Source of the DNA: Lachancea mirantina
Taxonomy: Eukaryota; Ascomycota; Saccharomycetes; Saccharomycetales; Saccharomycetaceae
Direction of reading: 5' to 3'
Length of the DNA: 64,000 nt
Assembly (NCBI GenBank): GCA_900074745.1
Contig: LT598465.1
Coordinates: forward strand, 744,001 to 808,000
Translations under genes and position numbers: made by a program
The notes under the pieces: model-generated
What the model saw: the letters and a program-made list of their open reading frames with translations, nothing else
Told to the model about the DNA's origin: nothing
Database searches by the model: none
In this document: positions 9,347 through 17,807 of the stretch, in pieces
Layout of the letters: each line of letters starts with the position of its first letter
Numbering within the stretch: the stretch's first letter is position 1

Positions 9347-12300
9347 CTAGATCTTACCTTCTCTCTTTAGTCTCATCTTTTCGGCAAAACTCAACTTTTG
9401 ACCTGAGGCTGGTGCGGCAGCTGGCACAGCAGCCGGTGTGGCAGCTGGAGCAGGAGAAGGCTTGGGGACGGCCGCGGGGGCAGCAGCCTGGATTGGCGGT
9501 TGAGGTGCTGGAGGAGATGCCACTGGAGCTGGTGCTGGCGCGGCTGGCCGAGGAACAGAGTTTCTGACAGGCTCCGATGGTGGAGCTCTGCTATTTCCTC
9601 CTCTTCTTAATCTCATCTTTTCAGCAAAAGTCAAGTTAGCCGTAGATGGAATAGCGGCGGAAGCAGAGGCTGGTGCCGCAGCAGGCGTTGCCGCCGGTGC
9701 AGGTGCTGGCGTGGCAGCGGATTTTCCGGACGACATCTTTCTCTCGATGGCCTCTTCCATCTCTCTTTGACGACGTGCCTGTTCGTCCTTCTCTTGGTTG
9801 ACTCTAGCACGTTCTTCACGCTCTTTGGCAAGTCTCTCACGCTGTTCGACAAGACGTTTCTCTTCGGCTTGTGCCTTGAGCTCCTCGTCTCTCTTTTCTG
9901 AGAGAACTTTAAAGCGTTGTTGACGAATCTCATCGATTCTAGCCTTCTTAGCAGCTTCAAACTTCGCCAAATTGTCGGAACGAAGTTGAGACAAGTAAGC
10001 CTGTTGTTTGGCCAGAACTTGAGCTTTGTAAACTTCATAGTCGTCGGAGATCTTAGACAAACGTTCGTGCAGCTTCACGTGCTCTTCGTGGTCCTTCTTA
10101 GCGACCTCGATCAGTTTCGTCTTCATCTTGTTGTAATTTTCAAGATCTCTGGCTTCTTGGGCTTCTGCATCTTTTTCGAGCAAAGGTAGCTCGGTTTTTC
10201 TGAAAGCTCTCTCGGTATGATCGAGTCTCTTAAAAGCGTATTTCATACGGTCTTCCAACTCCTTCTTGTCTTTCGACAATTGTTCAATGGTCATTTTACG
10301 GACCATCTCCGGTGTTAGATTTTTGGCCTCCTTAGGGTCAATGTAAAGAATACCCTTGGAGTTCACTTCGGCAATCATCTTGACCATCTCTTGCTCTCTC
10401 ACCAAGGCTCTTTCACGCTCAAACTTCTCTTCGGCACGACGCTTGGCTTCGAGTTCCATTCTAGCATCAGCAGCGGCCTTCTCCTCAAGCATGCGTCTTT
10501 GCCTTTCCTCAGCAGCTTGCTCGACAGAGACGTATTTACCAGCTTCGGCTCTCTGCTTTCTCTCGTCTTGTTGTCTGGCTCTTTCTTCGGCAGCCTCCTT
10601 TTCACGGGCAATAGTCTCATTGGTTTGTTGAATCAAGTTCTCACGAGTAATCTTGATTTTCTGCATGTAAGAACCTTGCTCAAATGCTTCGTTCTCCTTG
10701 AGCAGTTTGCCCAGGTCACTGAGGTGGGAACGAATAGCGGCGTTACGAGTCACAACAGGTTCTGGTTCGCTCTCAACTTCGGTTTCTTCTCCTTCGGGAG
10801 TATGTGCAATCTCATCGGTCTCCTTTTCTTGCTCGTTTTGTTCGCCGACAACTGTGGTGCTGGACGATAGAGCTTCGAAAGGATCTTTCATAAAGGTAAT
10901 AGTGTCTTTCTCGTCATCGATAGTGAACGTCACGTAGTCCTCCATAGCGGCTTGCATCAACAACTTCTCGATGTCAAGTGGAGAGGCCTCGAACTGTCCA
11001 GGAAGAACCACCTTGGAAAACAATTCCTCGGAAGAAAGCACCTCGTATTTGTCAGAGATAGTTACGAAAATCTTTTTGATGAGGTAGTTCTTCAAAGGCG
11101 CCACATACTGTGCAAAATAGGGCTTGCTTTCTAGAGCTGGCAACAATTCAGAAAGCTTTTGGCTGACGGTGCTTAGATCAAACTCTTCACCCAAAAGTTT
11201 GTGGAGACTTTTCACAGCATCGTCGACTCCAGAATAGACAGATTCCTCCAAAGCGGCGTCGATAAGTTGTTGTCTAGTTGGTTTCGATTCTAAACTCAAC
11301 AAATGGCATAGACGAATCATTGGGTCGTAACCTACCACAGGAAGATCATCGGCTTGGACTGCTAGAGCAGCTAGCATGAAGTTGGAAGCCTGGGCCTTAA
11401 ATTGCTCTTCAGTAGCGTTAGGGTTGCTCAAGTAAAGCTTGTAAAACTTTTCCCAAGCTGCTGCATTCAATAGATAATTTCCAGAAACAAAGAATACTTT
11501 GGCAAGGTTCTCATAGTAGTTGGCAAGCACAGAAGGTCTTGGGGCACGTTTGGAGACCTTCATCAAGTGGTGCACATCTTCAATGGATCTGAAAGCCTCG
11601 TGCCACAACTCGAGCTTGACAGAGACGTTGACTTGCTGGAAACGTTGGTCAAGGTATCTTTGTAAAGTGTCGGCATCACTCAAATCAACCGTGTAGTAGT
11701 TGTGCTTGTGTTGCTGATAGTTCGCAGAGTCTAAATGTTGACGCAACATTTCGGCAAGTCTCTTGAATTCGTTTTTACGCTTGTAATTCAAACAGAACTG
11801 CATTGTTCTGTTGACAACACCGGAGTAGGTGATTTCCAATTGGGAATTGTTTCTGAGCAAGTCGAGTACGGCACGATAAGACTCCCAAGAGAATCGCAAC
11901 CACGACGTGATAGCCTCATCGTTAAATCCAGCAACATTTTGGTCGCCTTCAAAAGCGGAAAGAAGCAAATTCTCAGGGGTCACACCGCCTTCCAAGTCAT
12001 CGTCAGCTTCTTGTTCTTGTGCGTCTTCCTTGGCTTGTTCTTGGGCCATTTTCACCTCGATGAGATCAATAAATTTACGAGACACAACACCGACGGATAT
12101 AAGACCCTCTGGAGTGATCTGCATGTTCTTCTTATACTGATGCAACCCATCCTTTATGATTTTACCCTTCTTTAGCTCAACACCTAATTCTAGGAACTTG
12201 AACACGATTGGTTCCAAAGCACCTGGCTGCGCTGATCTTGTCCTTCTCGAAGACAAGTACCCATAGAGCGACAAAAGCGCGGCCAAAGGCTCACCAACAG

Positions 12301-12358
12301 ATATAAGCTCCTCTGCTCTCTTCAGAGCATTCTCTGGACGTAAAACAAATGGCGCCAT
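9347..12358 (-). CDS. TIF32: Translation initiation factor eIF3 subunit a
   Basis: A 1003-residue scaffold subunit of eIF3, which organises the 40S pre-initiation complex and mRNA recruitment. The N-terminal half is the helical PCI-type region (start MAPFVLRPENALKRAEEL). Residues about 570-900 are a long charged coiled coil rich in Glu, Lys and Arg. The tail is Pro/Ala-rich and carries the motif FAEKMRL twice, once about 70 residues from the end and once at the very end (FAEKMRLKREGKI). The frame continues upstream without an ATG, so the ATG at 12358 is the start. The yeast protein has 964 residues. As in S. cerevisiae (YBR079C), the gene lies beside ECM33 and SEC18. Confidence 0.96.
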   Translation of the reverse strand: MAPFVLRPENALKRAEELISVGEPLAALLSLYGYLSSRRTRSAQPGALEPIVFKFLELGVELKKGKIIKDGLHQYKKNMQITPEGLISVGVVSRKFIDLIEVKMAQEQAKEDAQEQEADDDLEGGVTPENLLLSAFEGDQNVAGFNDEAITSWLRFSWESYRAVLDLLRNNSQLEITYSGVVNRTMQFCLNYKRKNEFKRLAEMLRQHLDSANYQQHKHNYYTVDLSDADTLQRYLDQRFQQVNVSVKLELWHEAFRSIEDVHHLMKVSKRAPRPSVLANYYENLAKVFFVSGNYLLNAAAWEKFYKLYLSNPNATEEQFKAQASNFMLAALAVQADDLPVVGYDPMIRLCHLLSLESKPTRQQLIDAALEESVYSGVDDAVKSLHKLLGEEFDLSTVSQKLSELLPALESKPYFAQYVAPLKNYLIKKIFVTISDKYEVLSSEELFSKVVLPGQFEASPLDIEKLLMQAAMEDYVTFTIDDEKDTITFMKDPFEALSSSTTVVGEQNEQEKETDEIAHTPEGEETEVESEPEPVVTRNAAIRSHLSDLGKLLKENEAFEQGSYMQKIKITRENLIQQTNETIAREKEAAEERARQQDERKQRAEAGKYVSVEQAAEERQRRMLEEKAAADARMELEAKRRAEEKFERERALVREQEMVKMIAEVNSKGILYIDPKEAKNLTPEMVRKMTIEQLSKDKKELEDRMKYAFKRLDHTERAFRKTELPLLEKDAEAQEARDLENYNKMKTKLIEVAKKDHEEHVKLHERLSKISDDYEVYKAQVLAKQQAYLSQLRSDNLAKFEAAKKARIDEIRQQRFKVLSEKRDEELKAQAEEKRLVEQRERLAKEREERARVNQEKDEQARRQREMEEAIERKMSSGKSAATPAPAPAATPAAAPASASAAIPSTANLTFAEKMRLRRGGNSRAPPSEPVRNSVPRPAAPAPAPVASPPAPQPPIQAAAPAAVPKPSPAPAATPAAVPAAAPASGQKLSFAEKMRLKREGKI

Positions 12359-12628
12359 AGAGAACTTGCTGGTTTTTGTTTGTTTCAAGCTATCGCTAAC
12401 GAAAGAGCTTCTTACTATAAAATTTTTCACTATGATGAACCTGAAAGCTCTAGTTCGTGAACAATGACATCACCAGACAGACTGATCATCCATCAGCGGC
12501 CCCCAAGCTACGACGAGAGCTGCTCGGAATATGTTGAAGTTGTTAACTACTTGATTCAGTCAGCTTACAAAAGTCATGCAATCTCACTTCTTTCTATGAA
12601 ACTATAATTGTTTATAACTTATCAATTC

Positions 12629-14920
12629 CTAGACGGCTTGAGCCATCAAATCGATAATTTCACCAGCGGGGTCTTCGTCATGTCTTGCAGTTTCGATGTT
12701 GGTCAAAGCTTTCTTGATGCCGATGTTTAGATGAGATCCCATTTTGGCAAGTTCGTTCAAGACGCGTACTCTTGCAGCATCGTCTAAAAATTCCGATTCG
12801 ATCATGATATTGTTGAACTCGTCTAACGTGGTGATATTGGGGATAGCAATCTCGTTGTCAAAACAGCTGAGCAGGTCCATCTGCTGTAGAACTGAGTGGG
12901 TAGATGTGGTGGAAATAATGAGCAAACGACGGTCCTGAGGCGGTTTCCTTTTCAAGTAGACTTTCAAGACTTGTAGAATGTTGTTGGAGAACCTTGGCCC
13001 AATGGGGACGTAATCCACCAAGGTCTCAATTGCATCGACCACTAAAATGTTTAGCGGCGATTTATACGCGTCCCTAAAAGTGTTGTCGATGTATGCAATT
13101 TTGGCGCTCTCGGACATTCCGACCATTTCTTCTGGGGAAATCATCCGTATAAAGGGAAATTCGGATTTGAGAGCGATCGCCGCAGATAACGCAGTTTTAC
13201 CGGACCCCGCTGGTCCGTGCACCAGGAGCGAAACTAGCCGAGATTTGTCGCTATCTCTTACTTGACGCACGTACCGTGCGCCGTTCTTCAAAACGTTATC
13301 CACCGTGGCAGAGTAATGGATCACTCCACCTTCCACGCACGTTTTGAGATCTTCTTCACTTATCCCAAATGCAGGAACAACTTCGTCCAACGCATTCAAA
13401 AAATCCTGCATAGTAACCTTCATGTTTGCAATGTCTTTTTGATTTAGTTTGGTGCTCCCTTGCCCGATACTAACGGTCTTGTTAATGGCAAACGAACTGG
13501 CACTTTTCACCAACCCTTCGATCTCAGCACCTGAAAAATTTTTGGTAAGAGCGGCAAGCTGTTTCAAATCCACATCTGGAGTAAGCATCTTGTTGTCGCG
13601 CATTTTTTTGGTTTGAATTTCGAAAATTTGGAAGCGGCCATGCTCGTCGGGCAATTGGATTTCGACTTGAACTTCGAATCTACCTGGTCTCAAGAGCGCG
13701 CTATCGATCAAATCCTTCCGATTTGTCATACCAATCACCAAAATGTTGTTCAGTTGATCTACACCGTCCATCTTGGCTAAAAGTTGATTGACAACGTTGT
13801 CGCCTACACCAGTACCGTCACCTCGAGAACCTCTCTGCTTGAACACCGAGTCCAGTTCATCGAATATAATGATATGCAATGAGGATTCCTCGCCCTTGGA
13901 GCGGTATTCTGCCTCTGCATCTTTGAACAAGTTTCTAATGTTTTCCTCTGATGAACCGACAAATTTGCTGAGAATCTCGGGACCATTCACAATCTTGGGT
14001 TCTCTGGCATTAAGCATAGTACCTATTTTCCTTGCAATCAGGGTTTTACCCGTACCGGGGGGACCGTACAGCAGTAAACCTTTGACGTGCGAAATACCGA
14101 GCTTTTCAATCACGGCAGGTGGGAAAATCCGACTTGCAAAAGCTCTTCTGAAGATCTTGGTGAATTCTTTATCGAGACCACCGACACCCAGGTCCTCAAA
14201 TTTGAAGTCGGGTCTGATAACCGCATCGGATCTTGGCCGCAACGAATTGGTAGATTTCAAGTTAACGAGACCGTCACGACCTTTGAAGAAATTGATCTGC
14301 GTTTGTTTTATTAAAATCCCTTTCACCTCAATTCCCGTCGCAATGGGCCCCACGACTTCCACATCACCCAAATCAATGGTTTGTAATCCTCTCACTTTAA
14401 GGTCAAAGATATGACCCTTGTATTCAAAAATCAGATATTGCGTCGGAGAAAAGATCTGCGACTCAAAATTCTTCAAAAACTGTTTGGCCAGTTCATCTTG
14501 GTCAAATGGTGCCTCGGTCGCCTTCGCACGCGATCTGAACGAGATTTCTAGCTCCAGAGTACCTAAGTAAGGATGTTTGCCACTATACTGGAATAAATCA
14601 AACGCTTTTGCCTGAATGTCTTGATTCAACGACCATCCACCCCAGGTACGCTGGTTACCGTTAAACCCAATCGTTCCAGCTGGAACCTCGTGTGAATGAC
14701 GTGTCGTGAACACGAACAAGTTGTCAATCAATATGTATATGTTTTCCGGGAAATCAGCACTCGAAACCGCTGCAACGTTCGCCAATGCAAACGAATTGTT
14801 AGGACAATTCGCTACCCTTAAATGACGCGGTGTGAAGTCCACGTTCGACATATTTGGTGGCGTATTATGTGTAACGCGTCCGAACGATGGCAGCTTGCCA
14901 GACAGTCCAAATTTCTCCAT
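12629..14920 (-). CDS. SEC18: NSF ATPase for SNARE disassembly
   Basis: A 763-residue hexameric AAA ATPase that, with Sec17 (alpha-SNAP), pulls apart SNARE complexes after membrane fusion throughout the secretory pathway. An N domain covers roughly residues 20-200. D1 has Walker A GPPGTGKT (286-293) and Walker B IIIFDELD (351-358). D2 has Walker A GPAGSGKT (569-576). The frame is open upstream to a TTG at 14974, but the ATG at 14920 fits the family and gives nearly the S. cerevisiae length (758). A shorter form from the later ATG (MSNVDF) cannot be excluded. Syntenic with YBR080C, same strand as TIF32. Confidence 0.97.
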   Translation of the reverse strand: MEKFGLSGKLPSFGRVTHNTPPNMSNVDFTPRHLRVANCPNNSFALANVAAVSSADFPENIYILIDNLFVFTTRHSHEVPAGTIGFNGNQRTWGGWSLNQDIQAKAFDLFQYSGKHPYLGTLELEISFRSRAKATEAPFDQDELAKQFLKNFESQIFSPTQYLIFEYKGHIFDLKVRGLQTIDLGDVEVVGPIATGIEVKGILIKQTQINFFKGRDGLVNLKSTNSLRPRSDAVIRPDFKFEDLGVGGLDKEFTKIFRRAFASRIFPPAVIEKLGISHVKGLLLYGPPGTGKTLIARKIGTMLNAREPKIVNGPEILSKFVGSSEENIRNLFKDAEAEYRSKGEESSLHIIIFDELDSVFKQRGSRGDGTGVGDNVVNQLLAKMDGVDQLNNILVIGMTNRKDLIDSALLRPGRFEVQVEIQLPDEHGRFQIFEIQTKKMRDNKMLTPDVDLKQLAALTKNFSGAEIEGLVKSASSFAINKTVSIGQGSTKLNQKDIANMKVTMQDFLNALDEVVPAFGISEEDLKTCVEGGVIHYSATVDNVLKNGARYVRQVRDSDKSRLVSLLVHGPAGSGKTALSAAIALKSEFPFIRMISPEEMVGMSESAKIAYIDNTFRDAYKSPLNILVVDAIETLVDYVPIGPRFSNNILQVLKVYLKRKPPQDRRLLIISTTSTHSVLQQMDLLSCFDNEIAIPNITTLDEFNNIMIESEFLDDAARVRVLNELAKMGSHLNIGIKKALTNIETARHDEDPAGEIIDLMAQAV

Positions 14921-15174
14921 TCTGATGGTTTTCCTGTCTTTTCCCGATCTTGTAATGGTGTCGTTGGTTGGCAAACCTCCTCCATACTTATATCTTAATA
15001 AAAACCAAATTCACGTGATACATGACAGATGTTAAATTTGGGACGAGCTAAAAGCCTCATTACGTAGCCATTGAAGCGCCGTTTAGGACTTCTGTACGCT
15101 TTAGTGCCATTTTGAATAGTCGAGAGTGTTGGGTAGCTGGTTTCCCCGTCCGAAGAGGATAGCTTTTGCGTACA

Positions 15175-15814
15175 TCACTGTTGAGCAGAGGCCGCACTCT
15201 TGCCAAGAAAATTGTATATTATGAGACCAAGCAACATATATTTCCAGTTTTTCTGGAGAAACGAGCGCTCGTCAGGCTCGGCGTCTTCTTCGAAAGAGGC
15301 CGAGGCATGGCCCAATTTGGGTTTTTTGTCTTCATAAGTCTTTGTCGTTTTTTTAATTGTGTGAGTAATGGTTGTGGGCCAGCTGACGGGGTTCGAAGCA
15401 CTGGATTGATACCCTGAGCATTCGGGTTGGGTTTGAGTGACAATTTGTACAACAGATGCGAATCCTGTCGAGTATCGATAAAGAGGTCATAGTGAAGCGG
15501 GTAGCGCAGCTGCAAAAACGGTTAGTAAACGTCATGGAAAACTCAAAGAAACACATCAGAACGATTAAACATACCTGGATATAGGAAAAGCACGAATAGT
15601 AATTACTGTCCATTTCTGCGCCGATACAGTAAGAATCTGCCGGTAATGCGTCGTTTACGTCGACTATACTGAAACTGGTCGATTCCTTATCGTAAACAAG
15701 CGACGCCAACGGTGTCTTGTCAGCATCACCGAGTATCTGTGCAAAGAGCGGGACGCGAACCTCGTTCGCGACCGCGATACACGGAATCATCATAAGTAGG
15801 ACTAGAAGTCTCAT
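15175..15814 (-). CDS. EMC10: ER membrane complex subunit 10 (spliced, apparent frame slip)
   Basis: This matches Emc10 (YDR056C), the lumenal subunit of the ER membrane protein complex that inserts and folds membrane proteins. Exon 1 (15814-15575) encodes a signal peptide and 80 residues ending CFSYIQ. Exon 2 (15509-15175) begins LRYPLHYDLFID. The first frame of exon 2 runs well up to TQLKK and then turns to non-family sequence. The frame one base back gives the expected ending, TKTYEDKK and then SFLQKNWKYMLLGLIIYNF with a membrane helix. The switch falls at a run of seven A (15354-15348). With one slip the product is 191 residues. Read straight, it would be about 176 residues without the anchor. 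The cause could be a homopolymer error, a recent mutation, or slippage. Confidence 0.85.
15510..15574 (-). other. EMC10 intron, 65 nt
   Basis: Donor GTATGT directly after CAG, branch point TACTAAC and acceptor TTTTTGCAG. The intron lies between codons (phase 0) and joins CFSYIQ to LRYPLHYD. I do not recall an intron in the S. cerevisiae gene, so it was lost there or gained here. Confidence 0.9.
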
Positions 15815-16075
15815 TTTGCCACAGTTGGACTCGAGTTAAAAGGGTAATGATCGCAAATGTTTGATGAATAGAACGATTTTCAACCGAATTGGCTCTAAAT
15901 CGGTCTCTAAGGGGCTTTTCCTCCCAATTTTGGTCAATTTGTTTGTGTTGTACAAGTTTGATGATCACTAGTGAAAAATTCAAGGTCGAAATTTGAGTTC
16001 TTCAATATATACCAGATCTAAGAGCATGTCCAAGTGCCATTGAGACTCAAGGAGAAGGCTAGAGACAGGATAGCA
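15815..16075. promoter_or_regulatory. Shared promoter of EMC10 and YOS9
   Basis: A 261-bp gap between two divergent ER quality-control genes. A TATA-like ATATAC sits at 16005 on the YOS9 side. A five-codon upstream frame (ATG at 16026, stop at 16041-16043) precedes the YOS9 start and could dampen translation if it lies in the leader. Shared regulation is an inference from position. Confidence 0.45.
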
Positions 16076-17653
16076 ATGCTATTGTTTATACTGGGTATTG
16101 TGTTATTGGCACAAGAAGCTGTGGCCCTCAATTCACCGGATTTTAATCCAGGTTTTTACCCCAGGTATTCGATGAGATATGTGAATTCGGAACAGTTTGC
16201 AGAACTGAGTTTGAATGCTACGAAAACGAGCAATGGGTCTGTGGTTTACGCAAATGGGCCCAATGTACGCTGCATATTACCCGTTCGTGAATTTTCAACG
16301 ACAGAATTGGACGAATCGGTGCTGGAATCGCGGATACAGGCAGATCTAACAATGGGGCTCGAAATTATTTCAAATCAGTTCAAAGATGTGTGTTTGGTGT
16401 ACGGTGACAGTTTTTGGACTTATATGTACTGTCATGGTCAACAGGTGACGCAGGTCCACTTCGAAAACGGCCATGTTGATCCAGTTTTGAATTTTACGCT
16501 TGCACGAGAATCCAATAGAGACGAAAACGAAATCGAACCTCAGGCAGAACCCCAGGCTGAGATGGAATCTGGAGAGTATGGTTTTTATATTACCAGTACT
16601 ATGAGCGGTGGTGACCTGTGTCGCGAAACCGGGAAACCGAGAAGCGTAGAGCTTCAGTACATGTGCGATCCTTTAACGAAAACGGTCCAGATCGTATCCG
16701 TGACAGAATCTCGTCTGTGCCACTACAATATTCGCATATCTGTTCCGGACCTTTGCAAAATTCCTTTTCTTTCCGGAAGTGACGACGGTGGATTTACAAG
16801 CACTTTGAGTTGCTTCAAAATATTCCCACAAGAAATTAACGATCCCATAACTCTTACGGAGCTTTATCGTCCGATTTTTGTAGGACATGGGTTTTTCCTC
16901 CTGACGGAGACGGTACCCGACGACGTCTTTGTAAGGCCCCTGCGTCCACAGATTTTGGTTTTCACGGGCAGTGCTCAAGAATCCTTTTCGCTTCAAATGA
17001 GTGAAGCCGCCAGATCTAATTTTTTGAGTAAAGCCTGGAATGCATTCGAAACTATTCTTTCACGCGAACTTCTTCAGGGGCCTGACGGAACGCTATGCAA
17101 ATTTGGTGACGAATTCATATGGGTTGGTGAAGTTCGGAATTTGAACGGTGATCATATCGTTGACCTAAGGTTTGAGATTGACCATCAGCTGGCCGCAAGT
17201 GTGTCGCTGGAAGACCAGGCTAGTGCGGGTGAATCCAAAAGCTTTAAACTGTTTAACAAAGGCGATGACACGTCGGCGCAGTCGCAATCAAAAGCATTGC
17301 TCACTGGGGATAAGCTCAAACTCAAATCTGTGAATGATTTGGTTACCAAGGAGCGTGAAAAGGCCAGACTAGAACTCAGGGAGAAAGTTACGTCTTTGAT
17401 GAATGATTTAGATGACCAAACCATTGATTCATACATTGATGGCGACTTGTCGGCTTTGTTTCTACCCTTCGAAGAGCTTCGAGACAAAGATAATCTACTT
17501 GAACAGCTCGAAATGAAAGGTAACGAGGCCCAGCAACCATTAGACGAGCGCCTCGCAAATGAAGAGTCTACGACTAAGGAATCTGTTGTTTATCAAGATA
17601 TTGATACAGAGCATAGTGAGGAAGGTTCCAAACAGGACGATGCCGCAAGTTAA
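16076..17653 (+). CDS. YOS9: ER lectin of the ERAD pathway
   Basis: A 525-residue lumenal lectin of the OS-9 family that reads trimmed N-glycans on misfolded proteins and hands them to the Hrd1 ubiquitin ligase. The signal peptide is MLLFILGIVLLAQEAVA. Residues about 95-230 are the MRH (mannose-6-phosphate receptor homology) domain, with paired Cys, VCLVYGDSFWTYMYCHG and later YMCDP. The C-terminal third is acidic and coiled. The frame extends upstream to a GTG, but the ATG at 16076 begins a clean signal peptide. Unlike S. cerevisiae Yos9, which ends in HDEL, this protein ends KQDDAAS and has no ER-return signal. It faces EMC10 across a short promoter; syntenic with YDR057W. Confidence 0.93.
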   Translation: MLLFILGIVLLAQEAVALNSPDFNPGFYPRYSMRYVNSEQFAELSLNATKTSNGSVVYANGPNVRCILPVREFSTTELDESVLESRIQADLTMGLEIISNQFKDVCLVYGDSFWTYMYCHGQQVTQVHFENGHVDPVLNFTLARESNRDENEIEPQAEPQAEMESGEYGFYITSTMSGGDLCRETGKPRSVELQYMCDPLTKTVQIVSVTESRLCHYNIRISVPDLCKIPFLSGSDDGGFTSTLSCFKIFPQEINDPITLTELYRPIFVGHGFFLLTETVPDDVFVRPLRPQILVFTGSAQESFSLQMSEAARSNFLSKAWNAFETILSRELLQGPDGTLCKFGDEFIWVGEVRNLNGDHIVDLRFEIDHQLAASVSLEDQASAGESKSFKLFNKGDDTSAQSQSKALLTGDKLKLKSVNDLVTKEREKARLELREKVTSLMNDLDDQTIDSYIDGDLSALFLPFEELRDKDNLLEQLEMKGNEAQQPLDERLANEESTTKESVVYQDIDTEHSEEGSKQDDAAS

Positions 17654-17807
17654 AAATTAGAGCGATTGATCTATAAACAAAGGCCATTAGGTATTTGCTC
17701 GAACAACGTATCGTGAGTCAGCCATATGTAACGAAGTCATAAGAAATCATTATCGTGATGATGCCCTTGCCTGAGAAAAGCTAATCATAGTACATGCAAA
17801 AGAATAT

